Counted from the stretch's first letter, positions 37,869-47,227 are shown. The stretch is DNA of 64,000 nt from Treponema sp. UBA4307 (GCA_002394685.1 DGUP01000059.1:44968-108967), one strand, 5' to 3'. A program made the numbers and translations. The notes: generated by a model from the sequence alone, not told the origin.

Positions 37869-38855
37869 TTATTCTGCAGAAGAAGCAAAACGGAATCCCT
37901 GATATTCATAGAATTCGTTAGGATCAAAAGAATAGCGGTCCCCTGCAAAAATAAAAAGCGTATATGGTGAATAACTTCCGCCCCTCATAACTCTTTCAGA
38001 AGCAAACAAGGGTCCGTAGTAAAGAGTATTCTTTTTAACATCCTTGTAATCACCATACCAGTCCCAGCACCATTCCAGGACATTTCCGCTCATGTCAAAA
38101 AGCCCCGCTCCATTTGGATTCCCACTGCCCGGCATAGGAGCATTTTCTGTATCAAAAGGAGTGCCGGCAATTCCAACAATACGGCTGCCTTCACTATTAT
38201 CACAGTACCAGGCAACTTCCCCCTGAGGAATTGAAGAATCACTCTGCCCCAGTTCATTCACCTGACCGCTGACTAAATCGCCCCGCTGCAAACCGCCTTT
38301 TGTTTTTCGTGCAGCATATTCCCATTCAGCTTCACTGGGAAGACGATAGCCATCTGCCTGCCAGTCACATTCAGCCATATCGCAGAGAGCAGTATCACTG
38401 GAATCCCTGAGCACATCACCGTCGTAAGTGTAGCAGGGTTTTCTTCCTTTCATTTCACTTAATGCGTTGCACCAGACAATTGCATCATACCAGCTTACAG
38501 CAGTTACAGGTTGATTTGAAAAATAACTTGAAGGAGTCCTTCCCCGAATTCCCTCACTTCCTTCCTGACCAGGATTCTTAAAGGTGTAGCCGTTGGCAGT
38601 TGCCCATTTTCTTACTGTATACCAAAGCTTATATGTAGTTTCGTAGCGGTTCATGTAAAAAGGCTTCAGATAGCGCTTTGTCTTTGCATAACCGGAATTT
38701 TCACCAATATTATATTCTATAAGACCAGTTTTACTGTTTTCAGCTTGAAAACTTACCATATCAATTCCGGAGAAATCATCAGCCTGAGCAAAAACCAGTG
38801 CCCCGGAAAAAAATACACTGAAAAAAAGAACTGCTGCTTTTAAAATCTTCTTCAT
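37869..38855 (-). CDS. secreted formylglycine-generating-enzyme-like protein without catalytic cysteine
   Basis: 328 residues from ATG 38855 (AAGGTG nine bases upstream; an ATG two codons earlier is too close). Signal peptide about 1-24 (SGALVFAQA). The FGE-sulfatase/SUMF1 fold is clear: FYMNRYETTYKLWY, FSNQPVTAVSWYDAIVWCNAL, YRLPSEAEWEYAAR, NGAGLFDMSGNVLEWCWDW, RVMRGGSYSP and a closing GFRFASS. True FGEs have GFRCA with an essential Cys; here it is Phe, so formylglycine formation is not expected. Such relatives often bind ligands, for example as C-type-lectin-like or effector domains. Periplasmic or secreted. Confidence 0.85.
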   Translation of the reverse strand: MKKILKAAVLFFSVFFSGALVFAQADDFSGIDMVSFQAENSKTGLIEYNIGENSGYAKTKRYLKPFYMNRYETTYKLWYTVRKWATANGYTFKNPGQEGSEGIRGRTPSSYFSNQPVTAVSWYDAIVWCNALSEMKGRKPCYTYDGDVLRDSSDTALCDMAECDWQADGYRLPSEAEWEYAARKTKGGLQRGDLVSGQVNELGQSDSSIPQGEVAWYCDNSEGSRIVGIAGTPFDTENAPMPGSGNPNGAGLFDMSGNVLEWCWDWYGDYKDVKKNTLYYGPLFASERVMRGGSYSPYTLFIFAGDRYSFDPNEFYEYQGFRFASSAE

Positions 38856-38912
38856 ATACACACCTTCAATCTGTTGTTTTCTACTGTAAAACCAAAGAAA
38901 GAGAGCTAAGTT

Positions 38913-40238
38913 TCATTTTTTGCTGGAATTCCCCTTTTTTCTGGAGGTTTTCTTTTTTGAAGACTTCTTTTTATGGTTTGTGGATTTTGCCTTTCCCTTG
39001 CCGGAAGCCTTTTTATCATCACTTTCCTCCTCTTTCTTAACAGGAGCAGGAACTTTTTTTTCTTCAGTCTTAACTTTTACAGGAGCCTTTTCAGGAAGAG
39101 ATTTTCCCTTATTTACAACAGACAAAGCTGCCTTTTCAAGAGCGATTTTTTCTTTCTCCAGTCTCTGCTCCAGTTTTTCGTAACGGTCTGCCGCTTTTTC
39201 AACTCTGGCAATAACCTTTTTTTCCTTACGGGCGGCCCGGTGCTGATTCAACTTAACAGGTCTTTTCTTTTCTTCAAATGTATTGAATTTGTGTTTCATG
39301 AACATAAACCAGCCCATGATTGCTGACAGAACACAAAGAACTGAAACCCAGACAACCCCCATCCATTTCCAGCCAGTTTCTCCGCTCCATGGAAGTGGAA
39401 CATTGGCACCAAAGAAACTGGTAACCAGAGTAGGCATCATCAGAACCAGGTTCCAGGCAGTCATGGTTTTCATCACAATGTTCAGGTTATTTGACAAAAC
39501 TGATGAAAAGGAATCATTCATCTGAGCCATAATGTTTGTATAAGTGTCGGCCATTTCCATAGCCTGTCTGTTATCAATTTCAACGTCATCCAGCCAGTCA
39601 ACGTCTTCTTCATCAAGCTTAAAGAGCTTTGTCTTGCGGAACTTTTCCAGCAGCATCTGATTGCTCTTAAGGGATGTAGTAAAATAAACCAGGGACTTCT
39701 GAATGTTAAGAAGCTGAACCAGTTCACGGTTTTGAACGGAACGGAGCATTTCATTTTGAATTGTAGTTGCCCTGCGGTTAAGTTCCTTCAGATAGCGGAG
39801 ATAGGTTAAATCTGCCCGGCTCATAAAGCGGATTGTAAAGGCCGGAAAGTCGTTAAGGGTCAGTTCACGAATGCGGTTAGCAGCAAAATCCTTTAAAACT
39901 TCACAGTCTGTCCAGCAGATTGTAATAAACCAGTTTCCCTTTGTAATAATACCTAAAGGGGCACAAAAGTAAGAAATATCATCCCCTGGAGAAAAAACCG
40001 GGAGACGCATAATTGTAAGGGTGTAATCAAAATCTTCGTTATACTCAATGCGGGAAAGTTCATCCGGGTCAAGAATATCAAGAATATTTTCCCCGTCTAT
40101 TTCGAATTTTTCCTCAAGTTCTACAATATCATCCCTGGTGACCATTCGGGCATCAACCCAGGTTTTCATTCTTCTATTAAGTTCTGATTCTTCTTTCTGA
40201 ACTAACTTTCCTTCTTCCTGCTGCCAGTATGTAATCAT
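38913..40238 (-). CDS. CorA-family divalent-cation transporter with Lys-rich tail
   Basis: 441 residues from ATG 40238, with GAGGGC six bases upstream; the longer frame to 40286 lacks such a site. Large N-terminal cytoplasmic domain (about 1-270), long stalk helix, two membrane helices near 280-300 and 312-335. The selectivity motif, normally YGMNF/GxN, appears as FFGANVPLPW, so the Gly and Asn are kept but Met is Ala. After the second helix comes a ~100-residue Lys/Glu-rich tail (KKKSSKKKTSRKK at the end), unusual for CorA. Likely Mg, Co or Ni uptake or efflux. A 24-codon leader ORF and a promoter lie upstream (40309-40462). Confidence 0.85.
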   Translation of the reverse strand: MITYWQQEEGKLVQKEESELNRRMKTWVDARMVTRDDIVELEEKFEIDGENILDILDPDELSRIEYNEDFDYTLTIMRLPVFSPGDDISYFCAPLGIITKGNWFITICWTDCEVLKDFAANRIRELTLNDFPAFTIRFMSRADLTYLRYLKELNRRATTIQNEMLRSVQNRELVQLLNIQKSLVYFTTSLKSNQMLLEKFRKTKLFKLDEEDVDWLDDVEIDNRQAMEMADTYTNIMAQMNDSFSSVLSNNLNIVMKTMTAWNLVLMMPTLVTSFFGANVPLPWSGETGWKWMGVVWVSVLCVLSAIMGWFMFMKHKFNTFEEKKRPVKLNQHRAARKEKKVIARVEKAADRYEKLEQRLEKEKIALEKAALSVVNKGKSLPEKAPVKVKTEEKKVPAPVKKEEESDDKKASGKGKAKSTNHKKKSSKKKTSRKKGNSSKK

Positions 40239-40308
40239 AATATTGCCCTCAGTTTTTTGTGGATTTAAAGATACCTCTACAGGCACCCGGGCACGGAAAA
40301 TCTTACTA

Positions 40309-40383
40309 TCAGGCTTTTAACTTTCCAGAGGCCCTCTTTATCTGAATATTGCGTTGTCTATACCCCGAACTACCGCTATCCAT
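40309..40383 (-). CDS. 24-codon leader ORF upstream of the CorA gene
   Basis: ATG at 40383 with a perfect AGGAGG (40390-40395) six bases upstream; reads MDSGSSGYRQRNIQIKR then ASGKLKA and TGA at 40309-40311. It lies between a good promoter and the CorA gene, 70 bases before the CorA start. Its ribosome site is better than that of CorA. Small upstream ORFs regulate corA and mgtA in enterobacteria (CorL, MgtL) in response to translation or Mg. The same role here is inference; the peptide shows no likeness to those. Confidence 0.5.
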   Translation of the reverse strand: MDSGSSGYRQRNIQIKRASGKLKA

Positions 40384-40433
40384 ATTGAGCCTCCTTTTAT
40401 GAAGATTGAAAGGTTTAACAAACTTGTTCTGTA

Positions 40434-40462
40434 ATTTTACAAAAAGTCACTGTATTTTTCAA
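40434..40462 (-). promoter_or_regulatory. promoter of the CorA transcription unit
   Basis: Minus-strand TTGAAA (40457-40462), 17-base spacer, TAAAAT (40434-40439). The -35 box overlaps the last codons of the upstream 644-residue gene. A palindromic AACAAGTTTGTT follows at the start of the transcript. Confidence 0.55.
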
Positions 40463-42393
40463 GGAATATTCTTAATCAATTTAACGATATAAAGTTCAAT
40501 ATAGCGTTTAAGAGCATCGTGATTTTGAATTTTCATTAAAGTTGGAGTATCCACCAGCGACTGGGCAAGGCTCTGTACACGATCAGCGTTAAAGTTTTCT
40601 GCCTTAAGGGTACGGAGAACTTTGCGCACATAATCCCTTATGAGGGAATTTACGTCTTCAGTTAAATTATCATAATTCTGCTTACCGATTCTGTTATTCC
40701 ATTCGTGGCAGTAAGAAACAAGTTCCCTGTCCAGAGTAGAACTTTCAGGAACAAAGACCTGTTCTGCTTCACCGGCGGCCTTTCGAAGTTCCTTCTTGCG
40801 GCTTAACTTAGGATCAGAGTGATCGTTTCTTTCGATTTCTGCATCCTTTTTCTTTTCTTCTTCAATCTGCTCAGCGTGGATTTTTTCCGTAGCAGTCATT
40901 TTTTTAACCTTTTTCTTTTTATCTTTCGGCTTACGGAGAAGAAGTGACATGAACCATACAACAATCGGCATTGAATACCAGAATGGCAGTTTGATTTTTG
41001 CATCAGAATAAATTTCCTGACGGCCTACCATGAGAAGTTCACTGTAAGGAATAAGCTGATCATTACGGAAAAGAGTGAGCCTTCCAGGAGTATGATCTTC
41101 ATAGGAAACTACTGGCAGGAAAGATGCATTTAAAAGGGCATAAAGCACTGGATCTGCAGCCCTTACTTCCCTCTGGAGACAGCGTTCAAAAGCAGCATTA
41201 TCCTTCATTTCAGGGAGCTGCTCGTAGTTCAGCAGGCAGGACTCCCAGACTGTGGTAAGGCTTGAACGGATTGTGGTACGGGCATCATTACACAGACGCA
41301 TCATCAGCTGCATTATTTTATCTTTGATGATGAAATAATCTTCACTGTCGTCAACTGTAAATACTAAAAGTTCCGGCAGGTCATTTCCAATGGAATGCTG
41401 GGTTTTATTCTTCAAATACTCCTTAAGGGAATCTTCGGAATACTGGGTTAAAAGTTCAAATCCATTCTGATCCTTGAACTTAGTAATATCTGCATAAGTA
41501 AAATAATATGGAGGCTGACGAAGCTGCTGGTCCAGATTGCGGAAAGCAGTTTCTTCCTGAATACGATGGGCGGAAGCTGTTTTATAGTAGGAAATTGCTA
41601 ATTCCACAATGGCAACTGACTGAAGAATGTTTGTATCTTCCACAGTCAAATCCTTCATCTTATTAAAATCCTGCTTAATAAAGTGGAAGAACTGGCTCCA
41701 GTAATAAAAACCGTCCCCTGTTTCCTTTAAGGTTTCCAAGGTTTCCAGAGGTTTTGAAGCAAATTTGGTAAAGAAATTCTTTATTGAAAGTTCTTTGCCC
41801 GGATTAGAAATAGTCAGCTTTTTTAAGTAGTAATCGTGAACTTCTTCCTTGTTAAGCATTTCGTGAAGTTTTAAAACCGCACATTCTACAAGAGTTTCAA
41901 TCTTTACATTTGAAGGAAAAAGGATTCCCGGGATTTTTTCATTAAAAAGGATTCCCCAGAGGGTTTTGTCATTAAGTTCCTGCTTTTCCAGAAGCCGGTA
42001 AATAATATCAATTCCCTGTTTTTTAGTAACAACTTCTGTAGGAACATTCTTTGGCAAATCAGAAATACTTGGATATGGAATGCCTAAATTTCTCTGAATT
42101 TCTCCGTACCTGCCGGAACAATATTCAATCAAAAATGAAACTACAAAAATATATTCTTTTCCGCTGGAAGAATGACTTACGGCAACCTGCTTTTGATTTG
42201 CAAGAGCAAGGATTTCTTCGTGGAGTTTATCTGTATCTGAACCAACATAATTGATTAAATCAGGATTTTCATCCACATGATGCTGGGCATAACGCTTAAT
42301 GTAACTGGCAAATTCCAGAAAATCTACCATGGGACTTTTTTGTTTTGAAGAGTAAAACTTTAAAAGAGTGAGAATATTTGAAGTTGTAGCCAT
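40459..42393 (-). CDS. large conserved protein of unknown function, spirochaete type
   Basis: 644 residues, mostly helical and soluble, with no signal peptide. One hydrophobic patch (about 476-492, LPFWYSMPIVVWFMSLLL) could associate with the membrane, followed by a Lys-rich, Glu-rich charged stretch (about 493-545) and a C-terminal helical part ending in YIVKLIKNIP. No catalytic motif or known domain was recognised. It stands alone, divergent from ssb across a 223-base gap, and its stop codon overlaps the CorA promoter. Naming it would be invention. Confidence 0.75.
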   Translation of the reverse strand: MATTSNILTLLKFYSSKQKSPMVDFLEFASYIKRYAQHHVDENPDLINYVGSDTDKLHEEILALANQKQVAVSHSSSGKEYIFVVSFLIEYCSGRYGEIQRNLGIPYPSISDLPKNVPTEVVTKKQGIDIIYRLLEKQELNDKTLWGILFNEKIPGILFPSNVKIETLVECAVLKLHEMLNKEEVHDYYLKKLTISNPGKELSIKNFFTKFASKPLETLETLKETGDGFYYWSQFFHFIKQDFNKMKDLTVEDTNILQSVAIVELAISYYKTASAHRIQEETAFRNLDQQLRQPPYYFTYADITKFKDQNGFELLTQYSEDSLKEYLKNKTQHSIGNDLPELLVFTVDDSEDYFIIKDKIMQLMMRLCNDARTTIRSSLTTVWESCLLNYEQLPEMKDNAAFERCLQREVRAADPVLYALLNASFLPVVSYEDHTPGRLTLFRNDQLIPYSELLMVGRQEIYSDAKIKLPFWYSMPIVVWFMSLLLRKPKDKKKKVKKMTATEKIHAEQIEEEKKKDAEIERNDHSDPKLSRKKELRKAAGEAEQVFVPESSTLDRELVSYCHEWNNRIGKQNYDNLTEDVNSLIRDYVRKVLRTLKAENFNADRVQSLAQSLVDTPTLMKIQNHDALKRYIELYIVKLIKNIP

Positions 42394-42456
42394 ATCTTTT
42401 GTAATTATAACTTATCTTTTAAGTCACAACAACTTAAATTAGAGATTTTTTACTTT

Positions 42457-42472
42457 ATCAACAAGTGTTGAT
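42457..42472. promoter_or_regulatory. palindromic operator candidate between divergent genes
   Basis: ATCAACA-AG-TGTTGAT, a perfect 7-bp inverted repeat, in the 223-base gap between the 644-residue gene and ssb. The gap is otherwise AT-rich with no clear promoter hexamers on the ssb side. Confidence 0.35.
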
Positions 42473-42616
42473 TGTTAAAATTAAAATTTTTTCATTTTTT
42501 TGGGATTTTTTTTTACAAAAAGTAACTTTCACTGCCTATTAATAAGTGTAGCCTGAAAAAAAGGTGCGCACCTCCCGGCTGCAAGATTTTTATATCATTA
42601 CATTTAGGAGAAAAAA

Positions 42617-43108
42617 ATGAACATGCTTAATTCAATTATTCTGGAAGGCAACATTACCCGCCAACCAGAACTTAAGGATTTTTCTAACGGAGGAAAAGTT
42701 TGTACCCTGCCCATTGCCGTAAACAGACGTTATAAGGCAGCAGACGGAACTTCCCAGGAAGAAGTTTCTTACTTTGATATTGATACTTTCGGTAATCTGG
42801 CTGATGTATGTTCAAAGTGGTGCCCTAAGGGCAGAGGGGTGAGAGTTGTTGGCCGCCTTAAGCAGAACCGCTGGACAGATTCTGACGGAAAGGCCCACAG
42901 CAGAGTTAAGGTGATTGCTGAACACATTGAATTTAAGCCTTACTTCAAGAAGGAAGGAGAAAACAGCACCCCTTCTGACGAAAAGGAGGGGCCTACATCA
43001 GTATTTGCAGGAGATCCGCCGGCAACAAAAAAACAGAAGCTTGCCATGCTTGCTGAAGCCGCCGCTGCCGCAGAAAAAGAACAGGAAAACGGAGAGGTTG
43101 CTTTTTAA
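42617..43108 (+). CDS. ssb: single-stranded DNA-binding protein
   Basis: 163 residues, with TTAGGAG upstream. One OB-fold (about 1-112): LNSIILEGNITRQPEL, KVCTLPIAVNRRY, GRGVRVVGRLKQNRW, then SRVKVIAEHIEFKP. A disordered linker rich in Glu, Lys and Ala follows. The C-terminal tip is ENGEVAF rather than the usual DDDIPF; acidity and final Phe remain but the Pro is missing, which may alter partner binding. Binds single-stranded DNA during replication and repair. The gene stands alone, between divergent and convergent neighbours. Confidence 0.9.
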   Translation: MNMLNSIILEGNITRQPELKDFSNGGKVCTLPIAVNRRYKAADGTSQEEVSYFDIDTFGNLADVCSKWCPKGRGVRVVGRLKQNRWTDSDGKAHSRVKVIAEHIEFKPYFKKEGENSTPSDEKEGPTSVFAGDPPATKKQKLAMLAEAAAAAEKEQENGEVAF

Positions 43109-43113
43109 TTAAC

Positions 43114-43176
43114 AAAAAAAACCGCAGCTGGAGATGGTCAAGTTTTGTAAAACCTGATAACTCCAGTACGGTTTTC
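43114..43176. terminator. bidirectional terminator between ssb and the U32 gene
   Basis: AAAACCG (43117-43123) with CGGTTTT (43169-43175) and CTGGAG (43128-43133) with CTCCAG (43161-43166) form a long stem. A-rich and T-rich flanks give a T-run in either direction, fitting the two convergent genes. Confidence 0.75.
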
Positions 43177-43220
43177 TTATGCCATAGAAGTGACTCTTCA
43201 GTTTATTTGAAGGACATTTT

Positions 43221-45608
43221 CTACCGGCGCTTTTTTCCCTGTGCAGCGGCTGTTTTTTTGCCAGGCTTTTTTCTTCCGTTACCATTCTTTGACTGGGCTG
43301 AAGTTCCAAACTGTCTGGCTTTTGCTTCACGGGCAGCCTTTTCCTGATAAGCTTCAATCTTTTCAGGATCATAGAAACCGTCTTTCCAGTTAAAGCGGGA
43401 AGCTCCCTGAACTACATCGTGGGATTGAATTACTTTCATCATATCCCTTACGTCGCTCTTGAGAACTCGGGTCTTTGAAAAATCAATCAGCTGGTGGGTC
43501 CATCCCTTTGACTGAAGGGAATTCATCTTGTCCAGCAGGGAGAAAGGAAGTTCCGGCATTACGAAAGAACCGTCAACTGTGGAATTAACCTTGAAACCAG
43601 TGCCTTCTTTATCTGAAAAATATGTAAAATCATATGAATCAGGTAGCTTGAACCTCATGCGGAAAAGCTGAGGATAGGCAAATACTGTAAGGAGAACACG
43701 GTTCTTTTCACCATTGCCGTAATAGGTTTCATCCAGGTTGCGTTCTGAATTTTCCAGAGGCGAAATATATGTCATCACATTAAGGTTTTCCAGGAAGCTG
43801 ACAGCCCATCTGTTAAAGGTGTAAAGATATGGACCTGCCATTACGTTAACCTTTTTACCCTTGAGCATATTTATCTGGGCCAGGTTGTTTACTACAAAAT
43901 TTGTCCAGCCCTTTTCCACAAGTTGATTCAGGGTATCCTTCAAGTGATCACAGATTCCTTCTGCGGCAAAAGGATCAAGGTTGATGAAAACCATCTTCTT
44001 TGGATAAGGAAGAATCGGCTTTTGTGGATTATCTTTTTTAAGAAGGTCATATTCAGTTTCTGAATTAAGTTCCAGAAGCAGGCGGACAGGGTGCATTGAC
44101 TGTACCACGTGGGCATCCTGAACAGTAGAAACGCCAATATAAAGGCCTTCAGGGAAGAAATTCATTTCTTTCTTTTCTACAGGGGTCAAATCCAGGACAG
44201 GCAGCTGTTCGTTGCCAGGCTGTCTTCTGAATCGACTTAAGTCAGGAGGAAGAATTCTCTTGTAGCGCTTAGACATTGATTTTGTCTGCAGAAGGTAAAC
44301 TTCATCACCCCGGGTAAAACCTACAGGCACATCTATCCAGTGGCGGCCGTCATCATCCACACGGACAACTTTAACCTTGTGGCTGCTGCGTCCAGAGTCA
44401 TCGCTTTTATGAAGGCGGATACTGTCACCTGGATCAGGATCATAGCTTCCACCTTTAAGGAGAGCCATCTGTATTTCAACAGGCTTCTTTGCATTTTCCT
44501 TTTCAGTCTGGGCAGCATTTTTCTCAGGGAAGAATTCGTCACTGCTTTCTGCAAGAAGATTTTCCTGAGCCTCGGCCCTCATTTCTGAGCGGAGAAGATT
44601 TGTATTTGCTTCATTCTTTTCTCCTGCTGAAGCTTCACGTAAATCGGCAATCTTTCCAAGATAAATACCTGTTCCTCCAGCCTGCTTAGGGTTAAGGATT
44701 TTTGCTCCTGCTTCTTCCACACCAGTTTCTACGCTGCCAAAACCATACCAGTAATCAGTTTTAGAACGGGCAAAATCTGTAGCCAGCATACGCTTTCCTT
44801 CTGCTACAGCCCCCTTTCTGTCCTGCTGATAATGATCAATTACATAGCGGTAGGCTGCAGTTACAGAACCAACGTATTCGGCACTTTTCATGCGGCCTTC
44901 AATCTTAAAACTGTCAATTCCTGCATCACACAATTCAGGAATGTGGTTAATAAGCTGCATGTCACATGGAGAAAAATAGTACCCCTGCTCAATTCCACCA
45001 GGAACTTCTGCTGTATAATAACGGCGGCAGGCCTGGGTACACATACCACGGTTAGCACTTTTTCCCCCAAGATAACTTGAAAAAAGACAGAGTCCGGACT
45101 CACTTACACAAAGGGCTCCATGTACAAACATTTCAAGTTCAGCATTTGTCCCCTGCTTAATCTTTTTAACTTCTTCCAGGCCCAGTTCACGGGCTACAAC
45201 AACACGCTTAAGCCCTTGCTTTGAAAGAAGGTTTGCAGCCTCAGCAGAAGCAACGTTCATCTGAGTAGAAGCGTGCAGTTCAAGATTAGGGAAAAATTCC
45301 TGACACATTCGGATTACGCCAAAATCCTGAACAATAATTCCATCAGGTCCAATTTTATCCAGATAAGAGAGAAATCTGTAAAGACGTTCTGTTTCACTTT
45401 CCTGACTGACAGTATTTACAGTTACATAAATTTTTTTGCCTAAACGGTGACAGCTGGAAACTGCAGCTTCAAACTGATTCCATGCAAAGTTTGAGCTTCT
45501 AAGACGAGCATTAAAGCTTTTCAGTCCCATATAAACTGCATCAGCGCCCTCACCAAGAGCGGCATCCAGGGCTTCAATATTGCCTGCTGGTGATAATAAT
45601 TCGGTCAT
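43221..45608 (-). CDS. U32 peptidase-family protein, RlhA/PrtC type
   Basis: 795 residues. N-terminal U32 TIM-barrel domain (about 1-280): MTELLSPAGNIEALDAAL, DAVYMGLKSFNAR and the family signature EMFVHGALCVSESGLCLFSS with the nearby Cys residues of GMCTQACRR. The enzyme family includes RlhA, which hydroxylates 23S rRNA C2501, and TrhP, which acts on tRNA; proteolysis is doubtful for most. A long C-terminal extension (about 300-795) includes an acidic insertion, a beta-barrel-like part (PGDSIRLHKSDDSGR), and a second TIM-like half, ending in a basic tail (NGNGRKKPGKKTAA). The 4 Cys suggest an iron-sulfur cluster. Monocistronic. Confidence 0.85.
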   Translation of the reverse strand: MTELLSPAGNIEALDAALGEGADAVYMGLKSFNARLRSSNFAWNQFEAAVSSCHRLGKKIYVTVNTVSQESETERLYRFLSYLDKIGPDGIIVQDFGVIRMCQEFFPNLELHASTQMNVASAEAANLLSKQGLKRVVVARELGLEEVKKIKQGTNAELEMFVHGALCVSESGLCLFSSYLGGKSANRGMCTQACRRYYTAEVPGGIEQGYYFSPCDMQLINHIPELCDAGIDSFKIEGRMKSAEYVGSVTAAYRYVIDHYQQDRKGAVAEGKRMLATDFARSKTDYWYGFGSVETGVEEAGAKILNPKQAGGTGIYLGKIADLREASAGEKNEANTNLLRSEMRAEAQENLLAESSDEFFPEKNAAQTEKENAKKPVEIQMALLKGGSYDPDPGDSIRLHKSDDSGRSSHKVKVVRVDDDGRHWIDVPVGFTRGDEVYLLQTKSMSKRYKRILPPDLSRFRRQPGNEQLPVLDLTPVEKKEMNFFPEGLYIGVSTVQDAHVVQSMHPVRLLLELNSETEYDLLKKDNPQKPILPYPKKMVFINLDPFAAEGICDHLKDTLNQLVEKGWTNFVVNNLAQINMLKGKKVNVMAGPYLYTFNRWAVSFLENLNVMTYISPLENSERNLDETYYGNGEKNRVLLTVFAYPQLFRMRFKLPDSYDFTYFSDKEGTGFKVNSTVDGSFVMPELPFSLLDKMNSLQSKGWTHQLIDFSKTRVLKSDVRDMMKVIQSHDVVQGASRFNWKDGFYDPEKIEAYQEKAAREAKARQFGTSAQSKNGNGRKKPGKKTAAAQGKKRR

Positions 45609-45657
45609 TGTTCTACTTTACCAAATTTAATTCATTTTGGAAACAAGGAAGCTACAT

Positions 45658-45686
45658 TTGACAGTAAATAGAATATTTCGTATTAT
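45658..45686 (+). promoter_or_regulatory. consensus promoter directing a leaderless transcript
   Basis: TTGACA (45658-45663, perfect), 17-base spacer, TATTAT (45681-45686). The -10 box ends seven bases before the ATG at 45693, so transcription should begin at or beside the start codon. No ribosome site is present. Confidence 0.65.
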
Positions 45687-45692
45687 TTTGAT

Positions 45693-47225
45693 ATGGCAAA
45701 AGGAAATTTTTTTTCAAATTTATTCGCATCTATTTTCGGGGGCAAAGATCCCGCCGCAACAAAAAAACGCATGCTTAAAAACATTGCCAAGGACCTTTCT
45801 AAATCTAAATTCCACTTTTACAAATATTCCAGTCACGAAGTTGACCCTGCATTTGCAAAATACTTTTTTGAAATATACAAGGCTATTGCTCCGGCACAGG
45901 CTATGTTTGAAAACACAACGCCTAATTCCCTCAAGAATATCGTCCTCAGTGCTTCAATGACTGATGAGCAGAAGGAGATGGCCGATTCCTTTACAAAAGA
46001 GGCTCTTCTTAAGGAAGCTCAGGGGCAGAAGCTGGATGATTATGTTGAACACGTATATTCCCGTCTTTCTGAATTTACAAATCAGTTTAATGACGAAAAA
46101 ATTATTAAAATAGATTTGCTTTATTCAAAACTCATGCTCTTTAGAAATTTCATTCAGTATGATTTTTATTTCATGCTTAAGAAATTCGATGCCAGCCTGA
46201 GGGAAAGAAGCTTCAATGCACCTCCAAGATTTCAGCCTATAAACGGTTCATATGTACTGGAAGACATAAGGAACTTTATTTCCATTGCCTGGACCCTTCC
46301 GCTGGACTGGGACTGGGAAGATATGTTCAAACTGCTCAAGGCAATTAAGGGAGTTGAACCGGTTGCATCTGGAACCTGGAAGAAAATCCTTAACAGAATC
46401 AAAACTTTAAGGGAAAGAGAACCTCTTGAAATGATGATTCAGCTTATTTCTGAAGATCCGCAGCAAAAGCCTTCATATAATATAGAAGAATATCATATTG
46501 CCGACGATTATTTTTCAGCAATCAACAAGCAGGTTGAAGAAACTGTTGAAGATATTAAAAAGCGTCAGGCCGCCAGCAAGGTTGAAGGTATTGCTTCCCA
46601 GATTTTTGGACAGGGCAATATGAACAGCCTTAAGTTCTATACACCAGGGGAATCAGATATTTTTGAAAGAAAGAATCTTGGTTCCTACATGTACTGTGAA
46701 CCGCTTAATTACGTAAAAACCTTCCTTCTTAACTATACAAAAAAGGAAGTTCGTGAACTGTCAGATATTATTCTTGTCCGCGGCGACTGGTCAAATCCTC
46801 AGGTTTCAAAACCAATGAGTGAAGCTTACCATCAGCTCCTTGAAATTTCTGAAAAGATTACTCAGCTTGATGAAGCCCTTTCAGAACACAACAATACAGG
46901 AATGAAACTCAAGACCCTGCTGCCTCGTTCCGAAAGAGACCGTGAAGCAAGAAGCATTATTCAGACAACCCTTAAGGATATTAACAATGCTGCGGCTACA
47001 ATGATTCTTTCTACAAATCAGAATCTTATCACTTATGCAAGAAACCTTAAGATGGTTCTGGAAGATTTTGTTAAATTCCCAAAGAGTGAAGTAATCCTTA
47101 ACTGGCGCGATCTGGATAGATTTGCAGAAGGCAAGTTGAAAAATATGTGTGTAGATGCATATAAGAAAATCTACCTGCTGGTTCAGCTGCTTCAGAATTT
47201 CCCTGTTCAGATTGAAGAAGAATAA
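45693..47225 (+). CDS. DUF5312-like conserved spirochaete protein
   Basis: 510 residues, soluble and helical, no signal peptide. Begins MAKGNFFSNLFASIFGGKD and has no recognised catalytic motif. Overall character, length and a central WTLPLDWDWEDM segment fit the spirochaete-specific DUF5312 family, as far as I can recall; this is a judgement by eye. No Shine-Dalgarno sequence precedes the ATG; the promoter places the transcript start on it. A thioesterase gene starts two bases after the stop, so both form one operon. Confidence 0.7.
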   Translation: MAKGNFFSNLFASIFGGKDPAATKKRMLKNIAKDLSKSKFHFYKYSSHEVDPAFAKYFFEIYKAIAPAQAMFENTTPNSLKNIVLSASMTDEQKEMADSFTKEALLKEAQGQKLDDYVEHVYSRLSEFTNQFNDEKIIKIDLLYSKLMLFRNFIQYDFYFMLKKFDASLRERSFNAPPRFQPINGSYVLEDIRNFISIAWTLPLDWDWEDMFKLLKAIKGVEPVASGTWKKILNRIKTLREREPLEMMIQLISEDPQQKPSYNIEEYHIADDYFSAINKQVEETVEDIKKRQAASKVEGIASQIFGQGNMNSLKFYTPGESDIFERKNLGSYMYCEPLNYVKTFLLNYTKKEVRELSDIILVRGDWSNPQVSKPMSEAYHQLLEISEKITQLDEALSEHNNTGMKLKTLLPRSERDREARSIIQTTLKDINNAAATMILSTNQNLITYARNLKMVLEDFVKFPKSEVILNWRDLDRFAEGKLKNMCVDAYKKIYLLVQLLQNFPVQIEEE

Positions 47226-47227
47226 AA

